The notes under the pieces are model-generated. The model saw nothing but the letters and a program-made list of their open reading frames with translations. It was not told where the DNA came from and ran no database searches. Shown here piece by piece: positions 41,454 through 52,373 of a stretch of DNA of 64,000 bases. The stretch lies in assembly GCA_035041965.1 (NCBI GenBank), contig JAPYMA010000827.1, positions 86,707 to 150,706 of the forward strand, in the 5' to 3' direction. Both the position numbers and the translations under genes were made by a program. The first letter of the stretch is position 1. Each line of letters opens with the position of its first letter. This DNA is from Anisakis pegreffii. Taxonomy: Eukaryota; Nematoda; Chromadorea; Rhabditida; Anisakidae.

Positions 41454-44400
41454 ACCTGAAAATGAGCTTGTTTTCCCAGCAATAAATCATCAATTGATAT
41501 GTCTTTAAAGGGTGCGCAATATGAGAATCAAAACGCTGCGAAAGCAAAATAAATAATAAATTTGGAGTGTCTAACAATGAGCAAAAAGCATCTGCAAAAC
41601 TGAGAGTGCGTGCAAAGAATTCTGCAACGATTGTGAACGGAACACACCATATGGCCTTTGTTAGTTCGTCGCCGTAAAAACTTAACGACGACTCATTATT
41701 GTCGATGATGATGCAGTAATAGATGGTGATTTTAAATGATGAAATAGATATCTGGGATGCAAATTTCCATAAACAATCCTTGCTTTTACAAAATAATACC
41801 TACCTGGTAAAGTCATGCTCACATACAATTAGATTTGTCTATTTCAAAAAAAATATTCAGCATAATTAATGCATTCTTTTATGCAATACGTTTGAATGGT
41901 ATTTTGAATGGTATCATTTAAAGGATCTAACTATTGCGTGGTTTGGAATCACTGTGTTTAGTTTCACCGAAAGGTTATTCAGTTTTTGACAATGCTCTGA
42001 TTGCTGGAAATGTTAACCAAAATCAGTAGATGATACATTCAGCAAGCATAATTGATCATAAACGATCAGGACTAAGTGCGATATCACAAGTTTGAAAGCG
42101 ATATCAAACAATTGATCTGAAGATAAGCTGAAATCGCACTTTAATCTTGTTCCAAACTTCCTTCAAGTCATCGAGAATCCTAGAGTTACGTGTGTTTGTA
42201 TGGGAGAGAGAGATCTGAATTTGTTTCATTCTGTTCAAAAGCTAATGAAAGTGCAATGCTGATTCATTTTATGTGTAAACAATTAGTGCAACATAATTGA
42301 CGCAATCTTCCAGTTAAAATACGTTTGAATAGTATCATTTCAGGGGTCTAGTCTGAAAAAACATTCGCGCATTTTATAACAAATAACACTTGGAAACACT
42401 CAATGATACTCAAGTAGAAACTTAATTAATTGCAATTTTCCGTTTTCCATTGTAATGAGCGTTTCATAAACGTATACTGCTGCACTGAAGTGTTCGAAAC
42501 TGATATCAAAATATTGGCATTGCAATTATTTTCAATATAAATAAACAATGAAAATTAAGATTTTAGACTTCATAACATAGTGTGGAGCATATCAAAACAA
42601 ATATGATGCTTAACATCCATTCAGAGCCAGTGAAGTGAATTCGAGAAAGGTAGACGTCTTAAGAAGACAATATTTTGAATGGATGAAAGCTAGTAGAAAA
42701 AGAATTGAAAATGCAAAGGTTCTGAAGTGCGTATACAAGACTGATACTGCACTACAACTTCCATGCGTAAAAAATGATGATTACACATGCAATTTCATGG
42801 TTACAATGAATAAAGATACATAGATAGATTCTGCTGTTAGGGGAGAATAGGAAAAGACTGCGGCCAAAAGAAGCAAACAGAAAGTATTCATGGAATTATG
42901 ACGAGAGAAGTTCTCATTGATGAATCAAATCAAGTGAATGATTCAAAAAGTGAATATGATTGAACAACGTGATTGACAGTACGATACAATAGAGTGCCTT
43001 CTGAGAAGTTGCTGAAAAAACTTTCAGTGGAATTATTACTTCAATGGAATATTCTCGTCAAAATGATCGCTGACAAGTCGTCTCGTCGAAACGAAACAAA
43101 ATGACTTGTTTGCCAGTGAACTGACTGGTTGACTTGACCTTTACACTGGCAAACGTCATTTGCACGCAGACAATCCTTCACACTTCAGAGAAATAACCAA
43201 AAGGACGATAGTGAATTTTAATTTTAATAACAATGATTAGCATGAAGTGAATTGAACAAATTCACATAAATTCTAAGTTGGGTGACGAGTTAAACTTCAA
43301 ATAGATTCAACAATCATCTGACTGATAGTGAGCACAAGCAATCGCTGCACTTACATTCTTAACTCAATTACAGATTCAACTGCAAATGTGTGCACTCGCC
43401 AACTAAAACTCCTAGGAGTACCAATTTATCGGAATAAACTCGTAAACAATATGTTCTTTGGAATCGCAAAAACAAACATATCAATTGTGAGGAAATCAAA
43501 CGATTGAGGCTAACGTATGAAAATTGTGATGAACGGGGTATAGCTAAGTTTCTGGTTTAGCAGCGTCTCCGTTATGCATCGTTGTTTGCATCTAACAAAG
43601 ATGATTTTGTGATCGAGCATCAGTGAGAAATAGCGAACATTTGCACTGCAGTTTTGCTAGAGCATTTGCTATAACTCGTTGCGTTGCTCTCACTTACCTC
43701 ATATTCCTCATATTCAGTTGCCTCTTTCACTGCCACAAACTTTCAGCACCATCTGAAAGCTTTCATCCAGCTGAAATTTCAGATCCTTCTCAATCCTCAT
43801 AGCTCTCTTCCTCAGTACTCTCTCAGCTAATCCGATACTGGGGATTTGCCTGCGCTAAGTGGATGAGAGAACGTGTTTTTATCCGTTCGTCTAATATACG
43901 AGAATGGCTGCAGTGATGGAACTCTTCATAGAATTCATATGTATAAATCTTTTCCAACAACACGTCTTTATTTTACGTGCAGCTAGCTGTTTTCAATAAT
44001 ATTGTGAAATTTTCAATTGTCTGCATAAGTTGGATCGCATTAGATCTGATGGGTGGGCAGATGGACTACGTGGAACTCTGCCGTAGTTTCATTCAAAAAA
44101 AAGGTTACCTATGGCTGTTAATAACGCAAAACATTTGCAAACTCTTGCTGCTTATTTTGCTCTAACTTACAGTTAAAACCGTCAAAATACTAATGTACAT
44201 GGCATTTTCACGAATACGTGCATAATTAGTATAATCAAAAAGCACGTATGACTTTTTCTTTCGGAAGGTTAACCAATTGAGCTTAATAAATCCAACATAA
44301 TAAAAAAAAACCGTTCACGAGAAATCATCGATTCTACACACATTTCACTACATTCGACTTTGTTGTAAGCTGAAAAAATATCTGCAATTTGAAATTGCAG

Positions 44401-46311
44401 CGAATGAATACACTATTATTTGCACTACTTTCATTGTTGTTTGATTTGTATTATAGTATAGATTGATTGGTGATCCTCAAAATTTTTTGTTGAGTGAAAC
44501 GATGAATTGCTTCGAACAATGGATTCAGTATTTTATTTCTTTTCTCATTTTCTGCGAAATCGTTCAACAATAAGGCACAAACAACCGAAGAAAATACTGA
44601 ACTGAAATAAGAAAAACTAGAAGTACGATTGTGGAACGTACTGCTTCAGGCATAATACAGAAATTAAAAACAATCTGATGGGGTGAACAAATTGAAAGAA
44701 ACTTGAGAAACACTGAACTGAACAGAACTGTAGCAAAAAAAACTCATCCATGAGTACAATTCTTCTCGTAGTCAGATTTGATGTTTTCTTTTGCTCACAG
44801 TCCAAAATCACTTTGTATGCCTCAAATGAATGAGGACCTTCTCGCAGATTTATGAAGCAACGCATAAATAACTCACAGAAATAGTTTTTTTGGATCTTGA
44901 ATAGATTTTGATTACTACTCATTGGACAATAAATAGGCGTATAATGAGAAAAGGCGATGAATTATTGAAGAACAAAGAATTTATATTCAGTAATCATTTG
45001 CATTCGTGGCAGGTTTATGATTTCAGTAAAATTACATTGGGTTAACGATCAAAAAGGTCGAAGTGAGTTGTTTCAAACAACATTGAAAAAATCACTGAGA
45101 AATAATTCCTGTCCCACTCACTCTCATCGAAAATGCATCAACATTGCACTGATAGTGAAAGTTCATTTCGAAGGACGTTTCGTCTGCCGTAATGGGACGA
45201 TCCTCTGTCTGAAGGTCGTACTCAGCAATCATTATTGATGGACGATCGCTCTTTTGTTGTTCACAGAAATTGCCAATAATTACGGCAATTTCCATCACGA
45301 AAAAATGAAATGCATGGCAAAAGAAATGAGAAGGTGAGCGCAAGAGAGTAAGCATTCATTTCAAAACGTATTTCCATGAAGTAGTTAATGTATAAATAAT
45401 GTATTGGTAGTAATAATTCGATGAACATAGTAAAGTAATCATATAGAAAGTGATACAGAAAATCATTTCTGTGTCTTCTAATATGAGCACCAACCATCTT
45501 AACTCATCATAAAACATCAACACGCTACGATACTAATGTTTTTTGACAGGATAGCTTAAGTGTATGTGTTTGTAAACTTTAAACATTAATGCACTTACGC
45601 AATCCCTCTTCATTCCAAGAACTACTCAAAAAGATACCAAAAGCACTCTCGGAGATGCTTAAGAGAAAAAAATAAGAGAAAAAAAAGAAAATGAAATAAC
45701 TTATAAGAGAAAAAAATGAAATAACCGTTTATACACATTAAATCCTCAAGAATTTGACAAAACACATTCTAAAAACCAACGAACAAAGACAATACAACAT
45801 GAAAACTAGCATCACGAAAGATAGAATGAGCTATTTGTTGAATGAGTTATTGACGATGAGTTATCTCGTTAAGAGACAGAAAATAACGACGAATTCTCGA
45901 CAATTTTAAGACAAACAAAATTTTTTATGATACAAAAATTTCGGAACCCTGCTCCGATGAAAAAAGAAACATGTCTACATGAGCATGATATAGTAATCAA
46001 AGTAATGTAAAAAGTTAAACCTAATATGGAGACAAATGTGAGGTATAATACATTGATCTCATGAATTTCTCCGGATAGCGCTAAGATAGATGGGAACAGC
46101 TGGTTTTGTGAACGGTAACGCGTTGATTTTGAGCGGTGGTTCCTGAAATTGAAGAGATCACTGAATTCATTAAACTTCTTAATGGGTTGCATTAATCCCT
46201 CCTGTGTGCAACTGGAATCATTAAAGATTTTCACCGTAATCACTCTCAGCACTTTCTCTTCGAACATTTAAATTCTGTTGATCTATGGAAAAAATTTTTG
46301 ATCGTGTGTGA
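41454..46311. other. Spacer upstream of copy B, downstream of the P450
   Basis: No gene is established in this 4.9-kb stretch. It must contain the promoter of prolyl hydroxylase copy B and the 3' end of the P450. A 43-codon segment at 45,122-45,250 (minus) ends at a good donor, GTGAGT, and looks protein-like. Another open frame lies at 44,617-44,922 (minus). I cannot place either in a family or join them. Confidence 0.5.
41456..41462 (-). other. Splice acceptor directly upstream of the copy B start codon
   Basis: TTTTCAG is followed by two bases and then the ATG at 41,453. As at copy A, this is the form expected of a spliced-leader trans-splice acceptor. A 5' UTR intron is the alternative. 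Confidence 0.65.
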
Positions 46312-49300
46312 TTATTCACTATAATATTTCTGCTGAAGTCTGTGAGATAAGTCGCACCCTAATTTTGTGGCTAAGACGAATTCTTCGTATGTTTCAGTCT
46401 TCATTCTTCGTCATGCCCTTAGTCACGAATGTAGACAATGATTAATTGTGAAAATCAGCCAACTAGATCAACAGAAATGAGAGATGTAATTTCGATCTTA
46501 CGGGTGTTTTTTGGTTGGTGACGAATTTGAAACGTTTCAACATGTGGGCTAATGCCAGTCGCATTTCAAGTTGTGCAAATCGCATTCCGATACAGTTACG
46601 AGGTCCGAATCCGAACGGTAGAAACGCTAGTGGATCAGTGGTTTTGCGCTCTTCAGCAGAGAATCTGAAACGGCTGAACTGAATTCGAAACAATCAAACA
46701 CGCAATTTTAACTCATCTTTAATTTATAGATAACTGCTCGATACGTTACATGAAAAATGATATTTTGATAATGCGAACTGGTGGTGAAGAGAGATCAAGA
46801 AGAGTAATCATCATGCATTTAGAGCACCTTTCAGGTCGAAATTGCTCTGGATTCTCATAGAGCTCTTCATTGAAATGAATTGCGAATGTTGATCCATGAA
46901 TATGACAGCCTGATTCGAATTTGATGCCATCAATAACTACGTCCTCATTGCACAAACGACCAATGCTGAAGTTGATCCATCAGTTCCAACTTGTCACGTT
47001 CAATTGTTCTGCCACTTTTTGAGAGAACTCGTTTAAGTTTATCGATGGAATGCAAATTTGTTGTATGTTCGAGCATGCATATTTTCTTTCGAATTTCCAT
47101 GAATCAACAGCTTCAAATCATGCGAAAATCATGATGATATAACCTGGATCACCTGGATTGGTCAGACTATCAAATGTTTATAACGTTGCTGGCCACAATG
47201 CTCGCGTTTCCGTTCGCACTGTTTTAGCCTTTTAGCCCTGTTTTAGTCATGATGATATGGCAGATACAAATAACGATGCGAAAAGCGTTCGCAAACCTTG
47301 GTATTGGAGGGAATACTCGAAGAGTTTCTTTGATGACTTGATCGACGTATGGCATATTTGTGAGATCTTCGTATTCAATCACTTTCTGCAATATTCAGCT
47401 AGAAACTTATTCATTCATGTGAACGTTTGTGCGACTAAATTTAGATGAACACTGTGATGAAACGATAGAGACTTCGAATCGAACTTTTTCAACCAATATT
47501 GTCTCAAAAGAGCAATTAACTCAAACGTGCATCTTCGAATAAGCTGACAAGGAATGGCTCTTCACGTTTGCTTTATTCAATGAATACTTTGGAATGTTCT
47601 CTCCAAAAGCGAATATTTTCAGCTGTGTAATCGTCTTGCTTTGAAGTATCACTTATGAATAGCTGTAGGTAAACGCGAAATGCTCAACCTTATCGCCTAT
47701 GACTCGTATCACTTCTTCATGAGCTTTCTCTTGAACTTGTGGATTTGTAGCCAGGTTGTACAAGCAGAACTGTATGGTTGAAGAGGACGTCTCATAGCCG
47801 GCAACAAGAAATATGAAGCATTGCGCTATAATCAGCTCATCGCTCAGCTCTATCTGAAATTTTTCGACAAATTAAGTCTCACATCTGTAAGGAAATACTG
47901 CCGAGTATGACTCTCTCTCTCTCTACCCTCAAGAGACCAATAAAGGAATTCATAAGTAATTTAACAGAATTCAATAGCATAATGAAGCATAAATCATCCT
48001 AAACTCAAGCGATAGAAAATTCGATCATTTAAAAAAATGTTGTGATTTAGGACAAGAACGTTGAGTAGTCAACTGCTTTTCGATTACCTTATGACCACCT
48101 TTCGAGATCACATCATTCGTAATCGCAAGATCCACTTCACCGTCGTCGGTTTTCTTCTCGGAACAGTCCAATAGGAGTTGAAGGAAATCGTGCTGGATCT
48201 GCAATTACAAAAGTAACATCTGAGTGAGAATTCGCAAAATAACAACCGTTTCAAGTCTGTCTTCCTATTATAATACATGTGAATGGTACTTTCATATCAG
48301 AGGATAATACTTATAAGACGAATGAACAAATATGTGACCGTATTGTTTGTTAAGAAATAAGTATTGGTGGTTTTGAGAATATTTAATTGGGCAGAACTTA
48401 TTCAGTTGAAAAGTTCATATGAGAACATACAACATTTGGATTGGATCGTCGTTCCTTAATGACTTTTTGTATTGCGTCTACAATGTATCTGGTTTCGAGA
48501 TCGTTGCTGATTTTATGCTCCGTTAGAATTTCAATACGTCGAGCAACATTCGGGAACAGGGCTGCAAGCAAGCTTTTATGCCTTCAAAAGTTTACATTAT
48601 TTCATTATTTTGGTATTGTTTTGCGCGACGTTCTATTGACAATATTGAGATTTTAATCCGAATGATAAAATGACCAACATGTTTCAAAACATTATCAAAA
48701 TGATGAATTGACTGAATCGTTTCAAGTAAATTGCGTGAAGGCATAAAAGGTTGCTTTTAGTCGTATTTTCGAACGTTGTTCGAGATATTATCGCTGATCG
48801 TGAGATTATAATTATCAACTGAATGAAAAACTATGATTCTATAATTATTTCCAAAAAAATGAGCAATACTCATTCAGTGGTTTTGAGGATATTTCATTCG
48901 GCAGAACTTATTCAGTTAGGAAATCTGGGCGAAAACATACGACATTTGGATTGGATCGTCGTTCCTTAATGACTTTTTGTATTCCGTCTACAATGTATCT
49001 GGTTTCGAGATCAAGGTTGATCTGATGACCCGTTAGAATCTCAATACGTCGAGCAACGTTCGGGAATAGGGCTGCAAGCAACTTTTTATGCCTTCACGCA
49101 GTTCACTTGAAACAATTTGGCCATTTTATAAGTAAACGAATAAGTTGGAAGTAATGTTCCATGTGATGTTTGCAGAGTTATCGTGTTATCACATACATAC
49201 ATTCTTAAAATCTGAGCTATTGTGTGATCCGCGATTTGGGTTCAGATTTACAAAACTGTTTGAAGAAGAGGATATGAAAAAATGCCTAACTAATAAAGAA

Positions 49301-51966
49301 TATTCGAGGATCCCAGAAGGTGATTCCGAGAAGCTTGCGAGCATATTTGGCGAATAAAGAATCGCCATGCTGACAGCCAGCATTCATTCCGAACGCACAT
49401 TTCGCTATTGTGTCCATTGTATAGTTTCCACAAATGCTGCAAATTGAAATTGCGTTTGATATCATCTTTAAGATGAATTTTGAATGAAGACATACACTAC
49501 CATGTGCTTTCAAAAACACTGATGTTTACATTTGTGTGTATGTGACTACATCAACTTATGAAAATAAACCAATCATTTCATGTTGAAATAATGGACTTTA
49601 TAGGTCTAGATGCATTTGAACTAGGGATAATTTATTGAAAACTTAGCCATATTTATGAAACCAGTTGTTGAATCATTAGACCAGTGGATCTCACGTTCAG
49701 GTGCTCCATTACCCCTTTTGATGATCTGGCAGGCCGCCGTGTCCCAACACCCCCAAATTACTCAAAACGGGTAATTTCACTTCCTATGAGAACCACTGTC
49801 CTAGACCGCTGCGTTGCTCATTATTGCAATTGATTATGATTGCATGAAAGGCTATTGTCTGTGACACGCTCACTTCAAACTGATTCAGATAGATTCTCAT
49901 TCTTTTCAGACGTGTTCTACTCACTCTCATAGCTATCACATGCAAATACCGTTCTATTGATGAGTTTTTCTCATTCATTTCACTTCACAGTTCGAATCGA
50001 TTTCTCATTCTGTAGCATATACTATTTACTTGATACGTTGACGAGTGTTGACAGCCGAAAACAACAATACAGCAATCGAATTGAATTGCTCAACAGTCGA
50101 ATGATTAATTATAGAGTGTATTTGAAAGAATGAGAATTTGACTTTAACTGTTGAGTGAAATGAATGAGAAATTAGCAGAAGAGAACACTTCTGGTGATAA
50201 AAGCTATGAGAGTGATTATAGCAGCAAGGAAAAGAATGAAAACCCTGTTAGACCTGGACGAGCTAATGATATTCAGAAAACGGGAGGATGAAGATTGTTG
50301 CCATTTACAAATCCGTGTTAAAAAATACTAATAATACCACCACAATGGCGTGCAATCAAAATATAACAACTGCACGAAATACTAATTTCCCGACCCTCTC
50401 CATTACCTCTTGACACCTCCAAATTACCCAAAATGAGAAATTTCACCTCCTATGTGAACCACTGCATTGGACCAATCAATCATTTAGAAAATGGTCACTG
50501 GAATGTTCTGGTTTTGTAATGAATAGCTGATAATTTTTCTTAGATTTTACAAAATAGTATTATCTCACTCCTTCGCTTCGAATTCGCCATTCTTTTGATC
50601 GATGATGTTGTCGAATGTCGCAATTAAATCTCTGCAACATTCCTCCATCAATGGCAACATCTGAAATCAAGTTCAAGCTTTCTAAAGAATCCGGCACAGA
50701 ATGGTAGTCAAAATGACAAATACTTCGTTCTGCTTTTAAAATTTTTATTCGAAGTAAATGAATCGTTCTGGATTTTCCTAGACAAACTGAATCCATTCGA
50801 GATTCTAGGCGACTTCATTAATTCAACCAATGTCAAATCAGCAGACGAAAATAATCCAATACATTTTATTTCGCTCGAATTTGTAACCGATCATGAGAAA
50901 CGAACATTTTTCATCTTCGCCGATGAGAAGGCAGGTGTTGCGGTTCTTCGAACGTCTTTCCACAGCTGATCTTTCAGCACCAGCATCATTTTGCTTTGAA
51001 TGTTGTTCTCATTGTAAGTGATATTTCGAATCTGCAATTCATATCTCTCGTTTACCTTCTGAAACCATTTAACATTCTGTAATAAAGCCACAAATGTTAT
51101 ATGGCTATGCGTGAGTATTTTCATTTGCAGGCTCTTACAGTCAATATGAATCGTTTGGATTGCGGTGTCCAAAAATCGTGGAATACTGAAAATTTTTGAA
51201 AAAAATGAGGGTCAATTGTAATTCAAAAAATATCATTGACAAATGAAGAGGATTTGCTTCAAGACGTTCTTGTTGTGTTTTCATGAAAGTGCTTTATAAA
51301 TGCTGAAAGTGTATTCGGACTTTTGACTGATTGTGAGCGATTTTCTCACTTTTCTTGAGTTTACAACTGTCAAAATGTTTACATTATGTGTCAATTACGT
51401 ATGTTGACATTATAGATGTACCATGCATTCTCTGATCGCAAAGCATTCCAGTATAAATATAGCTGATAAGAACTAAAAAACGAACTGCCTACAATGACTT
51501 TATCAATTAATTTATTAATTACCAACCTCGCGATTAATGAAACAACCGAATTTTTTAACGAGTATTTGCCTGAGTAAATTCAAATCGGATGTTGTGAAAG
51601 TGGGATTTCCGGCTATTACAGTACTGAAATAAAAAAGGCTTTCATCAAAATTATAAGGCAACTGTTGTTGCGTCTTTAACACTGCATCTTCAATTGAGAG
51701 TGCAGTTTCATATAATACTGGCAAATCATTGAAGCGATTCAGTCATTTGAAACTTTAGCATGTGATTTGGAAGCATTTTTGAAACTTTTCGTTGGAAAGC
51801 AATCAAAGCGATGGCATACCCAAAATTTTTCCCGTAAATTTTTGTGTTCTGGATATCGAATGTTTTAAAGCCATCCGTCATCTGCAGTAGATTACCAAAG
51901 AACAAATTCGGCTTCGGTCCAGCCATTCCTCTCCTCACCCAGAAGAAATTCACCACATAAAGTCTC
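46312..51966 (-). CDS. Cytochrome P450, CYP3 clan, N-terminal exon not found
   Basis: Exons on the minus strand: 51966-51820, 51623-51527, 51031-50906, 50660-50569, 49436-49291, then either 49071-48944 or 48561-48434, then 48198-48088, 47853-47689, 47385-47297, 46965-46828, 46664-46502 and probably 46398-46312. They join in frame to about 495 residues. Landmarks in order are the proline-rich hinge WVRRGMAGPKP, helix C WKDVRRTATPAF, helix I FLVAGYETSSST, helix K KETLR, the PERF segment, and the haem loop FGFGPRNCIG with the cysteine ligand. The order and wording fit CYP3-clan enzymes (vertebrate CYP3A; nematode CYP13 and CYP25). It should be an ER-bound monooxygenase; the substrate is unknown. 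A candidate anchor exon starts at 52,350 after TTTTCAG, but its donors are in a phase that does not fit. The last exon has a poor acceptor and is less certain. Confidence 0.88.
47129..47258. mobile_element. Insertion carrying copy 2 of the 90-bp repeat, with 12-bp direct repeats
   Basis: The 12-base sequence tcatgatgatat occurs at 47,129-47,140 and again at 47,247-47,258. The 106 bases between include the 90-bp repeat shared with 1,471-1,560, followed by a partly repeated ttttagcc tail. This has the form of an inserted element with its target-site duplication. It lies in the P450 intron just downstream of the helix-K exon. The element is too short to code for anything. Confidence 0.65.
48434..48561 (-). 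other. P450 duplicated exon, proximal copy
   Basis: This 128-nt exon starts LFPNVARRIEIL and ends RRSNPN, covering the F-G helix region of a CYP3-clan P450. It has a good acceptor (GCTTGCAG) and a GT donor after AAT. It begins with two bases of a split codon and ends on a codon boundary. Its twin lies 510 bases upstream in the gene at 48,944-49,071. Either twin joins correctly to both neighbouring exons, but joining both would shift the frame. Confidence 0.85.
48944..49071 (-). other. P450 duplicated exon, distal copy
   Basis: This is the same length and phase as 48,434-48,561, with about 116 of 128 bases identical. The five amino-acid changes are E to G, K to Q, S to N, N to L and A to G relative to the proximal copy; four of them fall within six consecutive residues. 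Both splice sites are intact (GCTTGCAG acceptor, GT donor). Similarity continues about 70 bases into the intron on the donor side, so the duplicated block is larger than the exon. Confidence 0.85.
49682..50464. mobile_element. hAT-like non-autonomous element, copy 2
   Basis: The left end begins CAGTGGATCTCACG and the right end is the complement of CAGTGGTTCACATAGG. The flanking octamers cattagac (49,674-49,681) and cattggac (50,465-50,472) match at seven of eight positions, the target-duplication length of hAT elements. The interior is the reverse complement of copy 1. An internal copy of the terminus ends at 49,797, so the left 116 bases look like a nested or rearranged end. It occupies the intron between the P450 exons at 50,569-50,660 and 49,291-49,436. 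Confidence 0.82.
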
Positions 51967-52347
51967 CTGAAGTGATTGTTGCACTAAGTTGTGATTGTTG
52001 CAAATAACTGTATATTGCAGGTGTTTGATGATTCTGACAAATGAAACTGCGCATTTCCATTCGCATTTTGATAAATGACCTTCGAAAGCATTCACACGTG
52101 CTTCCCTCCTCCTCAATTGCTGCATTATCATTTTCTACTAATGAATATATTCAATTTTATCATGACTTGATGTGCTGCTGATTGGATTCAGAATGGTAAT
52201 CAAACTTCGCAGTAAACTCGAACTTGCCATAAAATAGCGGTCGTTATCGAGAGTATGCAAACGATCGCCTTGTCGAATGCAAAGCAAACGAAAACTTGCA
52301 TAGAATGCGGCAATAATAATCGTAAGATATTCACCGAGCCCAATGTA

Positions 52348-52373
52348 CATTTTCTTAAAAATTACACTGAAAA
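52348..52373 (-). other. Candidate trans-splice site and start codon of the P450
   Basis: TTTTCAG (52,373-52,367) is followed after 16 bases by an ATG at 52,350. The ATG opens a hydrophobic stretch (MYIGLGEYLTIIIAAFYA) of the kind that anchors microsomal P450s. Every nearby GT donor in that frame leaves one base over, whereas the next known exon needs two. The true anchor exon may therefore lie elsewhere. Confidence 0.3.

Noticed and set aside
44617..44922. 101-codon minus-strand frame near 44.8 kb
   Set aside because: Parts look protein-like but it lacks clear splice sites and any known family, and the second half is hydrophobic and low in complexity.
46312..51966. Reading the P450 as a pseudogene
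   Set aside because: Every exon joins in frame with plausible splice sites, and the helix I, ExxR and haem-cysteine motifs are intact. Only the anchor exon is missing from my reading.
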